A DNA stretch of 9,437 bases from Gammaproteobacteria bacterium UBA5338 (GCA_002408105.1 DHQM01000135.1:1-9437), one strand, 5' to 3'; shown: positions 1 through 5,741, counted from the first letter of the stretch. Translations and numbers: made by a program. The notes: generated by a model not told the origin, from the sequence alone.

Positions 1-1036
1 TGCGCGCGGACATCGATGAGTTGTTGGGGCGCTTGCCCCCCAAGCGCATGGTGCCATCAGATACGTAGTTTCCGCCTTCGCCCTTTGCACAGAAGCCGTA
101 GTCCTCCAGTTGCATCAAGGTGGTGAAAGTGAAGGCGTCGTAGGACCCGGTGACATCGATGTCCTCCGGCCCAACACCGGCGTTGGGCCAAAGGATGTCC
201 TTGGCGTAGTGCCCGGCCACCCGGCTGATGGGCCCGTGCTGAAAGTGGTTGTCGCCGCGCGGTTTGCAGCAGCGCCCAACCACACTGAGGATTTTGGCCG
301 GGGGATGACGCAGGTCCCGCGCCCGGTCGATGCGGGTAATGACGATGGCCGTGCCGTTGTCCGTCTCGACGCAGCAGTCCAGTAAGTGCAGCGGTTTGAC
401 GATCATCCGACTGTTCAACACGTCCTCGACCGTGACGCGTTTTTTGTAGTACGCCTTCGGGTTGTTTGAGGCATTCTCGGCGTGAATCACCTTGACCATC
501 GCCGCCTGCTCGGGCGTTGTGCCGTACTCGTACATGTGGCGCATGAAGGACGGGGCGAACATCTGCCCGGCGCTCATCCAGCCGTAGCCCCTTGCAAACA
601 GGTCGTCGCCGTTCAAGGGTGCAACGGTTCCCTGCCGGTTGGTGCCGCCGATCCGCACCTGGCTGTACCCGTTCATCGCCCGAAACACCACCACGGTGTT
701 GCACATGCCCGCTTCGATCACCCCGATCGCGATGCCGATCAGTGCCTCGGTGCTGGAACCGCCGCCGACCACATCCATGTAAAAGTTCAGTCGGGCACCG
801 AGGTCACCTGCGATGGTGGTCGAAGGGGTGGAATCGTTGAATCCGTAAGACAGCATCCCATCGACATCGGCAGGCGTAAGCCCGGCGTCCAGGATGGCAT
901 TGCGCACCGCTTCGGTGCCGAGGGCCCGGGTCGTGCGGCCCGACCCCCGGGTGTACTCGGTTTCTCCGACGCCAACAATGGCGTATTTCCCGCGTAGGTG
1001 GGGTGCGCTGGCGGCATCGATTTCGCTGGATCGCAT
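1..1036 (-). CDS. Thiolase-fold lipid-transfer protein / acyl-CoA aldolase-like (3' end outside window)
   Basis: The frame stays open to the left edge and gives 345 residues; the C-terminal part is missing. The N-terminus (YAIVGVGETEYTR, about residues 18-30) and the region GSYDAFTFTTLMQLEDYGFC followed by KGEGGNYVSDG (about 297-328) are typical of the SCP2-thiolase/lipid-transfer branch. That branch includes Ltp-type aldolases, which cleave beta-hydroxyacyl-CoA side chains of steroids together with a DUF35 protein. Where classical thiolases carry the nucleophilic Cys, this protein reads VVGGGSSTEAL (about 89-98) with no Cys, which argues against ordinary thiolysis. Y299 in GSYDAF could be an active-site tyrosine (inference). 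Two adjacent ATGs exist, at 1039 and 1036. GAGG lies only 4 bases before the first and 7 before the second, so I prefer 1036. It is divergent from frmA. A DUF35 partner would be expected further left, but that cannot be seen. Family is firm; substrate is unknown. Confidence 0.88.
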   Translation of the reverse strand, partial: MRSSEIDAASAPHLRGKYAIVGVGETEYTRGSGRTTRALGTEAVRNAILDAGLTPADVDGMLSYGFNDSTPSTTIAGDLGARLNFYMDVVGGGSSTEALIGIAIGVIEAGMCNTVVVFRAMNGYSQVRIGGTNRQGTVAPLNGDDLFARGYGWMSAGQMFAPSFMRHMYEYGTTPEQAAMVKVIHAENASNNPKAYYKKRVTVEDVLNSRMIVKPLHLLDCCVETDNGTAIVITRIDRARDLRHPPAKILSVVGRCCKPRGDNHFQHGPISRVAGHYAKDILWPNAGVGPEDIDVTGSYDAFTFTTLMQLEDYGFCAKGEGGNYVSDGTMRLGGKRPNNSSMSAR

Positions 1037-1056
1037 CATGACACCTCAAGATGTAA

Positions 1057-1068
1057 GTTGTTATTGTT
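1057..1068 (-). promoter_or_regulatory. A/C-rich leader box (AAnAAnAA type, possible Hfq/Crc site)
   Basis: Read on the minus strand this is AACAATAACAAC, lying 21 bases upstream of the preferred thiolase start and just before its Shine-Dalgarno sequence. It fits the repeated AAn triplets of catabolite-repression motifs bound by Hfq with Crc in pseudomonads. The core CAATAACAAC recurs at the same distance upstream of the hydratase gene (5571-5580). Function is inferred from pattern and position only. Confidence 0.4.
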
Positions 1069-1090
1069 GTGCTCCAGCCTAAGGGCTCAA

Positions 1091-1106
1091 GGATGAAAAG
1101 TCATCC
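1091..1106. promoter_or_regulatory. 16-bp perfect dyad in the divergent thiolase/frmA gap
   Basis: GGATGA and TCATCC flank a 4-base centre (AAAG) in the 130-base gap between the divergent thiolase and frmA genes. Position and symmetry would suit an operator for a regulator controlling one or both genes. No known binding consensus is matched, and a 6-bp dyad can occur by chance. Confidence 0.25.
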
Positions 1107-1166
1107 GCCGTCGGGTATTGGACCCTCAGAAACAAGGCTAGCGAGCGCAGCAATGAGAACAAGGCA

Positions 1167-2279
1167 ATGAGAAGCCGAGCAGCAGTGGCCTGGCAGGCAA
1201 AAGCGCCCCTGGAAGTGACTGAAGTCGAGGTCGCTTCGCCGAAATCCGGTGAAGTGTTGATTCGCAATCACGCGACCGGTGTGTGCCACACCGATGCCTA
1301 CACCCTCAGCGGAGCCGACCCAGAGGGCCTGTTTCCAGTGATATTGGGACATGAAGGCGGCGCCGAAGTCGTGGAGCTGGGGGCAGGTGTCGAGGGAATT
1401 TCCGTCGGGGACCATGTGATCCCACTGTACACCCCTGAATGTGGTGCTTGTACCTTCTGTGTCTCGGGCAAGACCAACCTCTGCGGAGCGATCCGCGTGA
1501 CCCAGGGAAGGGGACTGATGCCGGATGGAAGCAGTCGTTTTCGCAGCCTTTCGGGTACGGCCATCCACCACTACATGGGTGTTTCAACCTTTTCAGAATA
1601 CAGCGTGGTGCCCGCCATCGCGCTGGCCAAAATTGACCCGTCTGCGCCGCTCGACAAGGTCTGCTTGCTGGGTTGCGGCATCACAACAGGCGTGGGTGCC
1701 GTGCTCAACACCGCCAAGGTCGAGCCGGGATCGACTGTGGCTGTCTTCGGGCTCGGTGCAGTGGGTCTGAGCGTGGTGCAGGGCGCGGTGATGGCAGGCG
1801 CAGTGCGCATCATTGCCGTCGACCGCAATCCCGGCAAGTTCGAGTTTGCCCGGCAACTGGGTGCAACCGATTGCCTGGATCCGAGCGCCGTCTCGGCGCC
1901 CCTGCAGGAAGCCATCGTGGACATGACCAACGGGGGAGTCGACTATTCCTTCGAGTGCGTGGGCAATGTGCACTTGATGCGGATTGCACTGGAGTGTTGC
2001 CACAAGGGGTGGGGTGTCTCAACAATCATTGGGGTCGCAGGGGCCGGTGAAGAAATATCGACCCGGCCGTTCCAGTTGGTGACCGGGCGCCGCTGGCAGG
2101 GCAGTGCCTTCGGGGGAGTCAAGGGCCGCAGCGAGCTGCCTGGCTTCGTGGACCAGTACCTACAAGGCCGCCTACAGGTCGACCCATTCGTCACCCATGA
2201 TTTGCCGCTCGAACGCATCAACGAAGCCTTCGGCCTGATGGCGCGCGGCGAAAGCATTCGCACCGTGATTCATTTTTGA
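1167..2279 (+). CDS. frmA: S-(hydroxymethyl)glutathione dehydrogenase / class III alcohol dehydrogenase
   Basis: A 370-residue zinc-dependent medium-chain dehydrogenase, full length for class III ADH. It oxidises S-hydroxymethylglutathione (formaldehyde plus glutathione) to S-formylglutathione with NAD+, and class III enzymes also reduce S-nitrosoglutathione with NADH. Visible residues: catalytic zinc ligands C40, H62 and C170, with GHEGG at 61-65; structural zinc ligands C92, C95, C98 and C106; R110, aligned with the Arg of class III enzymes that contacts the glutathione carboxylate; the NAD-binding GLGAVG at 195-200; and the class III stretches [27 protein letters not shown] and [15 protein letters not shown] [11 protein letters not shown]. 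The MRSRAAVAW start matches the family, although the Shine-Dalgarno sequence is poor (AAGG only 2 bases before ATG). The usual partner, S-formylglutathione hydrolase, is not in the window. Cytochrome c' follows 96 bases downstream on the same strand. Confidence 0.96.
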   Translation: MRSRAAVAWQAKAPLEVTEVEVASPKSGEVLIRNHATGVCHTDAYTLSGADPEGLFPVILGHEGGAEVVELGAGVEGISVGDHVIPLYTPECGACTFCVSGKTNLCGAIRVTQGRGLMPDGSSRFRSLSGTAIHHYMGVSTFSEYSVVPAIALAKIDPSAPLDKVCLLGCGITTGVGAVLNTAKVEPGSTVAVFGLGAVGLSVVQGAVMAGAVRIIAVDRNPGKFEFARQLGATDCLDPSAVSAPLQEAIVDMTNGGVDYSFECVGNVHLMRIALECCHKGWGVSTIIGVAGAGEEISTRPFQLVTGRRWQGSAFGGVKGRSELPGFVDQYLQGRLQVDPFVTHDLPLERINEAFGLMARGESIRTVIHF

Positions 2280-2333
2280 GTTGCTGGTACGCTGAGACCC
2301 GACACACAGGGACGCGGGCTGTAACCGGCCTAA

Positions 2334-2347
2334 CCCCCCCTTTTTTT
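2334..2347. repeat. Adjacent C7 and T7 homopolymer runs
   Basis: Seven C are followed directly by seven T in the gap between frmA and the cytochrome c' gene, 28 bases before the latter's start. I find no convincing stem upstream of the T run, so it is not called an intrinsic terminator. Slippage here could alter the leader length, and it is also a likely place for sequencing error. Confidence 0.6.
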
Positions 2348-2363
2348 CGCGCTGGCGCTGCAT

Positions 2364-2370
2364 AAGGAGA
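2364..2370 (+). promoter_or_regulatory. Strong Shine-Dalgarno site of cytochrome c' gene
   Basis: AAGGAGA lies 5 bases before the ATG at 2376. It is among the best ribosome binding sites in the window and fixes this start. Confidence 0.8.
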
Positions 2371-2375
2371 TCCAC

Positions 2376-2828
2376 ATGAAACGATGGTCCCGAGGCATTC
2401 AACTGGCTTCGCTCGCCTGTACGCTCGCCGCGACGCCGTTGGTGGGGCAGGCGGACGACGAAGCGGCGGAATACCGCCATTCCGTGTTCAACGTGATTGG
2501 CTGGAATTTCGGTCCGATGGCGGCGATGGTCAAAGGCGAAGTGCCCTACGACGCGGAAGAATTCAGCCGCAGAGCCGACCGCGTTGCGGCCATGTCGCAG
2601 ATGGCCCTAGAAGGCTTTCCAGAGGGCTCGGACCGCCCGGACGATGAAGCCAAGCCAGCGATCTGGCGCGAGTGGTCTGATTTTGAGAAGAAAATGGAAA
2701 ACTTCACCGCGGCGGCAAGCCGCCTGGCCCAGACCAGCACCAGCGGTGATTGGGGCCAGGTGCGCAAAACGTTCATCGGTGTGGCTGACACCTGCAAGGC
2801 CTGTCACGACAAATACCGCGAAGACTAG
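2376..2828 (+). CDS. Cytochrome c' (periplasmic haem protein)
   Basis: A 150-residue precursor. Residues 1-26 form a Sec signal peptide (MKRWSRG, a hydrophobic core, cleavage probably after GQA), leaving about 124 mature residues, the usual size of the four-helix-bundle cytochrome c'. The C-terminal CKACHDKY (C140, C143, H144) is the haem attachment site, placed near the C-terminus as in this class and unlike class I cytochromes c. The N-terminal YRHSVFNVIGWNFGPMAAMVKGE is characteristic of the family. Cytochromes c' bind NO (and CO) at a high-spin haem and are linked to nitrosative-stress protection; some may carry electrons. The gene lies downstream of frmA on the same strand and converges on a cytochrome b561 gene, with 25 bases between the two stop codons. 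Confident in family; physiological role inferred. Confidence 0.95.
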   Translation: MKRWSRGIQLASLACTLAATPLVGQADDEAAEYRHSVFNVIGWNFGPMAAMVKGEVPYDAEEFSRRADRVAAMSQMALEGFPEGSDRPDDEAKPAIWREWSDFEKKMENFTAAASRLAQTSTSGDWGQVRKTFIGVADTCKACHDKYRED

Positions 2829-2853
2829 TCCGGCTTTGATAGGCCGTTTGTAG

Positions 2854-3543
2854 CTACAGCTGGTTGATGCCTGCTGCCAACAGCGCGGAAACCAGCGCGC
2901 ACAGCAATGCGCGGCTCCACATGCGAGGCTGCATACGTGGCTGATGTTGGACTGGGGCCTCAAGCTGAGGGTCACGCGAGTGGCCCGTCACCATGGGCCC
3001 AATCAGGTTGTTCTTCCGGACAATCCAATACCAGAGTGCCGCGGCGATGTGCACCCCAATCGCAGCGATCAATAGATTGAAATTGAAATGGTGCCAGGAC
3101 GTGACGAAGTCTCGGGCGTCCGAACTCAGGTAGCCAGCGAGCGGTCCCTCGATAAAGATATCGTCGCTGGAAAACAGGCCAGTAGCGGCTTGGATGGCCA
3201 CCAGCACCAACAACAGCAACACCATGTAGGCCCCGAGCGGGTTGTGCCCGATTCGATGCGCTTCGCGGCCATGGAGCAGACCCCGCGCATACCCTGCAGC
3301 TGCCTTTGGCCCGCGCACAAACTGAACGAAGCGCGCCGTTGGGGTGCCCCAAAAACCCCACAGCAGACGAAAAACCAGCAACGCCAGCGCCAACAAGCCG
3401 ACCCAAGTGTGTACCTGCATCCACTCAATGCCGGCCTCAGCGGTGAGCCATGAAATTGGGATTACACCGACCAGGATCCAGTGAAACAGGCGCAGGGGCA
3501 GGTCCCAGACTGGAATGGGTGGCGGGGGGGGGTGATCGGGCAT
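2854..3543 (-). CDS. Cytochrome b561-type dihaem membrane protein
   Basis: A 229-residue protein of the bacterial cytochrome b561 / Ni-hydrogenase cytochrome b family. From the start at 3543: VWDLPLRLFHW (H21) opens helix 1; H45 in VHTWVGLL lies in helix 2; GHNPLGAYMVLLLLVLVAIQAATG (99-122) is the conserved motif leading into helix 3; WHHFNFNLLIAAIGVHIAAALWYW (150-173) holds H151/H152 and H165 in helix 4. These histidines are the likely haem b ligands. A fifth hydrophobic stretch ends the protein (about 209-226). The family moves electrons between quinol and soluble or periplasmic haem acceptors, and is often found beside cytochrome c', as here. Start is uncertain: the frame is open upstream to 3948, and an ATG at 3690 has a better Shine-Dalgarno (AAAAGGCG). 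However, the extra 49 residues look unlike the family and would crowd the divergent EcsC gene. Residues 5-9 are five prolines encoded across a C9 run. Confidence 0.9.
   Translation of the reverse strand: MPDHPPPPPIPVWDLPLRLFHWILVGVIPISWLTAEAGIEWMQVHTWVGLLALALLVFRLLWGFWGTPTARFVQFVRGPKAAAGYARGLLHGREAHRIGHNPLGAYMVLLLLVLVAIQAATGLFSSDDIFIEGPLAGYLSSDARDFVTSWHHFNFNLLIAAIGVHIAAALWYWIVRKNNLIGPMVTGHSRDPQLEAPVQHQPRMQPRMWSRALLCALVSALLAAGINQL
3524..3532 (-). repeat. C9 homopolymer tract at the 5' end of cytochrome b561
   Basis: Nine consecutive G on the plus strand read as C9 in the gene, beginning 11 bases after the A of the chosen ATG. With the neighbouring codons it encodes prolines 5-9. A one-base slip would destroy the reading frame. 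Confidence 0.85.
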
Positions 3544-3719
3544 CTGAGTCAGCTCGTGAAAGGGCGCATGATCGGTGAAGCCTATCGCATTGGCCGGTTC
3601 CAGAAAACGGTGCCAAACCAGCCACGGCATCTGGTGCGTTTGAGGAAACTTTCTGCCGGTGGGCTCGTCCAATTGGCGTTGAGTCAACATGTATTTTCGC
3701 CTTTTGGATCCCTGCGGCC
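3544..3719. other. Divergent gap between cytochrome b561 and EcsC gene
   Basis: This stretch of 176 bases must hold the promoters of both genes if the cytochrome start is at 3543; if the start is at 3690, only 29 bases remain. I see no clear -35/-10 pair on either strand and no strong dyad. Confidence 0.4.
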
Positions 3720-4586
3720 ATGAACGAAACGCCCCAATCTCTGATGCGCGTGACCCCAGGAATGAACGCATTGCCGAAGGAGGCCCGTGGAGAAATCCTG
3801 CTGGCGCACGCTCGACTTGAGCAGCCGGCATTGGCCATGCGCCTTTCCAACCTGTTGGGTTGGCCCATTGAGCAGGCGGTGGAGGCATTGCCCGCGGGTG
3901 TGCAGACCGAAGTCGATCGAGCCGTGGCCCTCGCGCTTCGCACGGCATTGCATGCCGCCGTTGTGACCCTGGACCCGCGCCGCGATCGCGTTCGGATTCC
4001 CCGGTGGGACCGGTACAGCCACCGCTGGCTGGGTATCGGCAGCGGTGCGGTGGGTGGTGCCACGGGGCTTGCTGGAGCGCTGGTCGAGTTGCCTTTTTTC
4101 ACCACTTTGGCCATGCGCTCGATTGGTGCCATTGCGGTCCAAGAGGGCGAGGACTTCAGCCAGGTTGAGAGTCGGATGGCCTGTTTGCAGGTCTTTGCAC
4201 TCGGCGGGTACCCGAGGGGCGATGATGCCGCGGAAACGGGCTACTACGGGCTGCGTTTGTCGATGGCGCTGAGTCTGACCCGCGCCTCAGCCTATGTCGC
4301 TCACAACGGGTTGGTGCGTGATGCTGGGGCGCCAGCATTGGTTGCATTGATGGCGGCGCTTGCCAGCCGGTTTGGGGTGACCCTGTCACAAAAAGTCGCG
4401 GCGCAGGCAATCCCGGTGATCGGTGCCTTCGGCGGAGCCACCGTCAACCTGTTGTTTATTCAACATTTCCAGCGTGTTGCTGCTGGCCACTTCGCCCTGC
4501 GGCGCCTTGAGCGCATCCACGGGGAAGACACAGTCAAGGCGTTTTATCGCAGTCTTGCCGATTCACAGCAGAACGCGGATGGGTAG
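3720..4586 (+). CDS. EcsC family protein
   Basis: A 288-residue protein with the features of the EcsC family. There is a glycine-rich segment GIGSGAVGGATGLAGALVELPFFTTLAMRSI (about 105-135) followed by the hallmark EGEDF (142-146), then FALGG (159-163), and a C-terminal block AIPVIGAFGGATVNLLFIQHFQ...GHFALRRLER (about 230-265). EcsC was named after the third gene of a Bacillus ABC-transporter operon, but the biochemical function is unknown. The glycine-rich and C-terminal segments are hydrophobic and may associate with the membrane. No enzymatic residues can be assigned. ATG at 3720 is used; the Shine-Dalgarno is weak (GGAT about 10 bases upstream). The next in-frame ATGs (codons 9 and 15) would still retain the whole conserved region. 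It is divergent from cytochrome b561 and ends before a terminator region. Confidence 0.85.
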   Translation: MNETPQSLMRVTPGMNALPKEARGEILLAHARLEQPALAMRLSNLLGWPIEQAVEALPAGVQTEVDRAVALALRTALHAAVVTLDPRRDRVRIPRWDRYSHRWLGIGSGAVGGATGLAGALVELPFFTTLAMRSIGAIAVQEGEDFSQVESRMACLQVFALGGYPRGDDAAETGYYGLRLSMALSLTRASAYVAHNGLVRDAGAPALVALMAALASRFGVTLSQKVAAQAIPVIGAFGGATVNLLFIQHFQRVAAGHFALRRLERIHGEDTVKAFYRSLADSQQNADG

Positions 4587-4599
4587 TGTGGGATAGCGT

Positions 4600-4634
4600 A
4601 AAAACAAGTGGCGGGTTCGGAGCCCCGCCACTTG
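4600..4634 (-). terminator. Intrinsic terminator of the hydratase operon
   Basis: CAAGTGGCGGG (4605-4615) and CCCGCCACTTG (4624-4634) form a perfect 11-bp GC-rich stem with an 8-base loop. Read on the minus strand the stem is followed at once by TTTTT (4604-4600), the arrangement of a rho-independent terminator about 50 bases after the stop of the MaoC gene at 4686. Confidence 0.8.
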
Positions 4635-4638
4635 GGTG

Positions 4639-4663
4639 CGGCCCCGCGCAGGGGCCGGGTTTT
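4639..4663 (+). terminator. Probable intrinsic terminator of the EcsC gene
   Basis: CGGCCCC (4639-4645) pairs with GGGGCCG (4651-4657) around a 5-base loop. GG and then TTTT (4660-4663) follow on the plus strand. The T run is short. The 11-bp hairpin at 4605-4634 may also help stop transcription from this side. Confidence 0.55.
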
Positions 4664-4667
4664 GCCG

Positions 4668-4683
4668 TGGAGCAGAGGCTCCA
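4668..4683. repeat. Third short hairpin in the convergent gap
   Basis: TGGAGC and GCTCCA form a perfect 6-bp stem with an AGAG tetraloop, ending 2 bases before the stop codon of the minus-strand MaoC gene at 4686. No T run follows on either side. Its role is unclear. Confidence 0.5.
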
Positions 4684-4685
4684 GA

Positions 4686-5108
4686 CTAGGCGCTCCAGGG
4701 ACGGCAGGTGCCAGTTCCTTCAACCAGCACGTCGCCGTTTTGGTTGACGGCTGACAGGTTGACGTCCACGTGCTTGGTGCCGGACTCGTCGTACACCTTG
4801 GCAACCACGCCTTTGAACGTCACCACGTCGCCGGGCCAGAGACGCTGCTTGAATCGGAACCCGTACTTCTTGACGGAGGTGGCGCCGAACCAATCGGTCA
4901 GCACCCGGCCCAGCATGCCCGAGGTGAGCATTCCCATCCCGAACACGGTGGGCAAGCCTGCCGCTTCAGCAAAGGTTTGGTCGTGGTGGATCGGGTTGAA
5001 ATCACCTCCGGCGCCGGCGTATTTGACGAATTGGGTGCGGTTGAAGTTCTCGACCACGAAACTGTATTCGTCGCCTTCGCTGATGCTGTTGAATACGTTG
5101 TCAGTCAT
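4686..5108 (-). CDS. MaoC-like (R)-specific enoyl-CoA hydratase, catalytic subunit
   Basis: A 140-residue single hot-dog domain. The hydratase-2 motif is complete: AGAGGDFNPIHHDQTFAEAAGLPTVFGMGM (about 31-60), with the catalytic pair D36 and H41. It therefore should hydrate trans-2-enoyl-CoA (or dehydrate R-3-hydroxyacyl-CoA). Together with the gene just upstream it resembles the HadA/HadB type of split dehydratase, where this domain is the HadB-like catalytic half. Its ATG (5108-5106) overlaps the stop of the upstream gene (5103-5101), so the two are translationally coupled and probably form a heterodimer. It ends the minus-strand unit, followed by a strong terminator. Whether it serves fatty-acid, steroid or other side-chain degradation cannot be read from the sequence; the lipid-transfer thiolase nearby favours catabolism. 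Confidence 0.92.
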   Translation of the reverse strand: MTDNVFNSISEGDEYSFVVENFNRTQFVKYAGAGGDFNPIHHDQTFAEAAGLPTVFGMGMLTSGMLGRVLTDWFGATSVKKYGFRFKQRLWPGDVVTFKGVVAKVYDESGTKHVDVNLSAVNQNGDVLVEGTGTCRPWSA

Positions 5109-5550
5109 CTTTCACCACTCCCCCGGTTTGCAGAACAGTGTTGACCATCTTGATGACCACTTCACCATTTTGGTCGACGAACTCGCTGTGCATCTCGAAG
5201 ATTTTCATTTTTCCGCCGCGGCGCCCTTCTTTGACGAACGACTTGGTTTCACCTTGACGGGAAGTCAGCACATCGCCAGCAAACACCGGACGCACGTATT
5301 CGAGCTCTTGGCCGCCGTGCAACACGAAGCGTAGATCCAGGCCCAGGCTTTGGATCGCGCTGCCTTCCTCAGGTCCGGAGAAGTGGGCGGCGGTTGCGGT
5401 AAAGGTGGGGGGTGCGGGGACCGAAGGCAGTCCGGCGGTCTTGGCCGCTTCGAGGTCGTGGAAAAGTGGGTTGTCGTCTTCGATCGAATTGGCAAATTCG
5501 TGGATTTTGCCGCGCTCGATCGGAAACCCTGGCGGGTTGATCTTGGCCAT
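5101..5550 (-). CDS. MaoC N-terminal / FAS1-like dehydratase domain protein (HadA-like subunit)
   Basis: A 149-residue hot-dog protein. FANSIEDDNPLFHDLEAAKTAGLPSVPAPPTF (about 19-50) and HGGQELEYVRPVFAGDVLTS (about 78-97) are the typical blocks of the MaoC N-terminal dehydratase family. The D-x4-H catalytic pair of hydratase 2 is absent, as expected for the non-catalytic, substrate-binding half of a HadA/HadB-type heterodimer. Start choice: an ATG at 5559 is directly abutted by AAGGAGA, too close to serve it, whereas the ATG at 5550 (MAKINPPGF) lies 9 bases beyond that site. I therefore use 5550. It overlaps the catalytic subunit gene by 8 bases. The MFS gene ends 191 bases upstream on the same strand, so transport and hydration may be co-regulated. 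Confidence 0.9.
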   Translation of the reverse strand: MAKINPPGFPIERGKIHEFANSIEDDNPLFHDLEAAKTAGLPSVPAPPTFTATAAHFSGPEEGSAIQSLGLDLRFVLHGGQELEYVRPVFAGDVLTSRQGETKSFVKEGRRGGKMKIFEMHSEFVDQNGEVVIKMVNTVLQTGGVVKDD

Positions 5551-5559
5551 AGCCTTCAT

Positions 5560-5566
5560 TCTCCTT
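5560..5566 (-). promoter_or_regulatory. Shine-Dalgarno deciding the HadA-like start
   Basis: Read on the minus strand as AAGGAGA, ending directly against the ATG at 5559. Its distance of 9 bases to the ATG at 5550 is normal, so the shorter protein is preferred. Confidence 0.7.
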
Positions 5567-5570
5567 GAAG

Positions 5571-5580
5571 GTTGTTATTG
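5571..5580 (-). promoter_or_regulatory. A/C-rich leader box upstream of the hydratase operon
   Basis: CAATAACAAC on the minus strand begins 21 bases upstream of the start at 5550 and sits against the Shine-Dalgarno region. It is identical in sequence and in spacing to the box before the thiolase gene (1057-1066). AATAACAAC fits the AAnAAnAA pattern of Hfq/Crc targets. Function is inferred. Confidence 0.4.
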
Positions 5581-5696
5581 CAACTCGATGTCTATTGGAG
5601 ACAACTTGAGGTTCTCCGTTGCCCGGCGTGGTGCACAGGCGTCGCGCCGGTGGCCGACGGAGTCCAGGCGGCAGGGCCGCAGCAAGGAGCGCACAA

Positions 5697-5724
5697 GGTA
5701 TCACCGGGCTTGCAAACCGGTCAA
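5697..5724 (-). promoter_or_regulatory. Possible sigma-70 promoter for the hydratase pair
   Basis: On the minus strand TTGACC (5724-5719) matches the -35 consensus at five of six bases. A 16-base spacer leads to GATACC (5702-5697), a poor -10. It lies about 150 bases before the gene at 5550, just after the MFS stop codon. It is a weak candidate only. Confidence 0.22.
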
Positions 5725-5741
5725 TTGAGCCTGCCAGGCGG

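Noticed and set aside
57..704. A 215-residue minus-strand frame
   Set aside because: It overlaps the thiolase-like gene in another frame. Its translation is rich in R, H, G and Q with no family pattern, while the thiolase frame has clear conserved blocks.
2829..2853. Terminator between the cytochrome c' and b561 genes
   Set aside because: Only the short palindrome GTAGCTAC is present, with no GC-rich stem or T run.
3691..3948. Further upstream extension of cytochrome b561 to 3948
   Set aside because: It would overlap the EcsC gene on the opposite strand and encodes a low-complexity, proline-rich stretch unlike any cytochrome b561.
5560..5741. Terminator after the first MFS gene
   Set aside because: GCCTGGCAGGC and TCAATTGA are tiny palindromes without a usable loop or T run; read-through into the hydratase genes looks possible.
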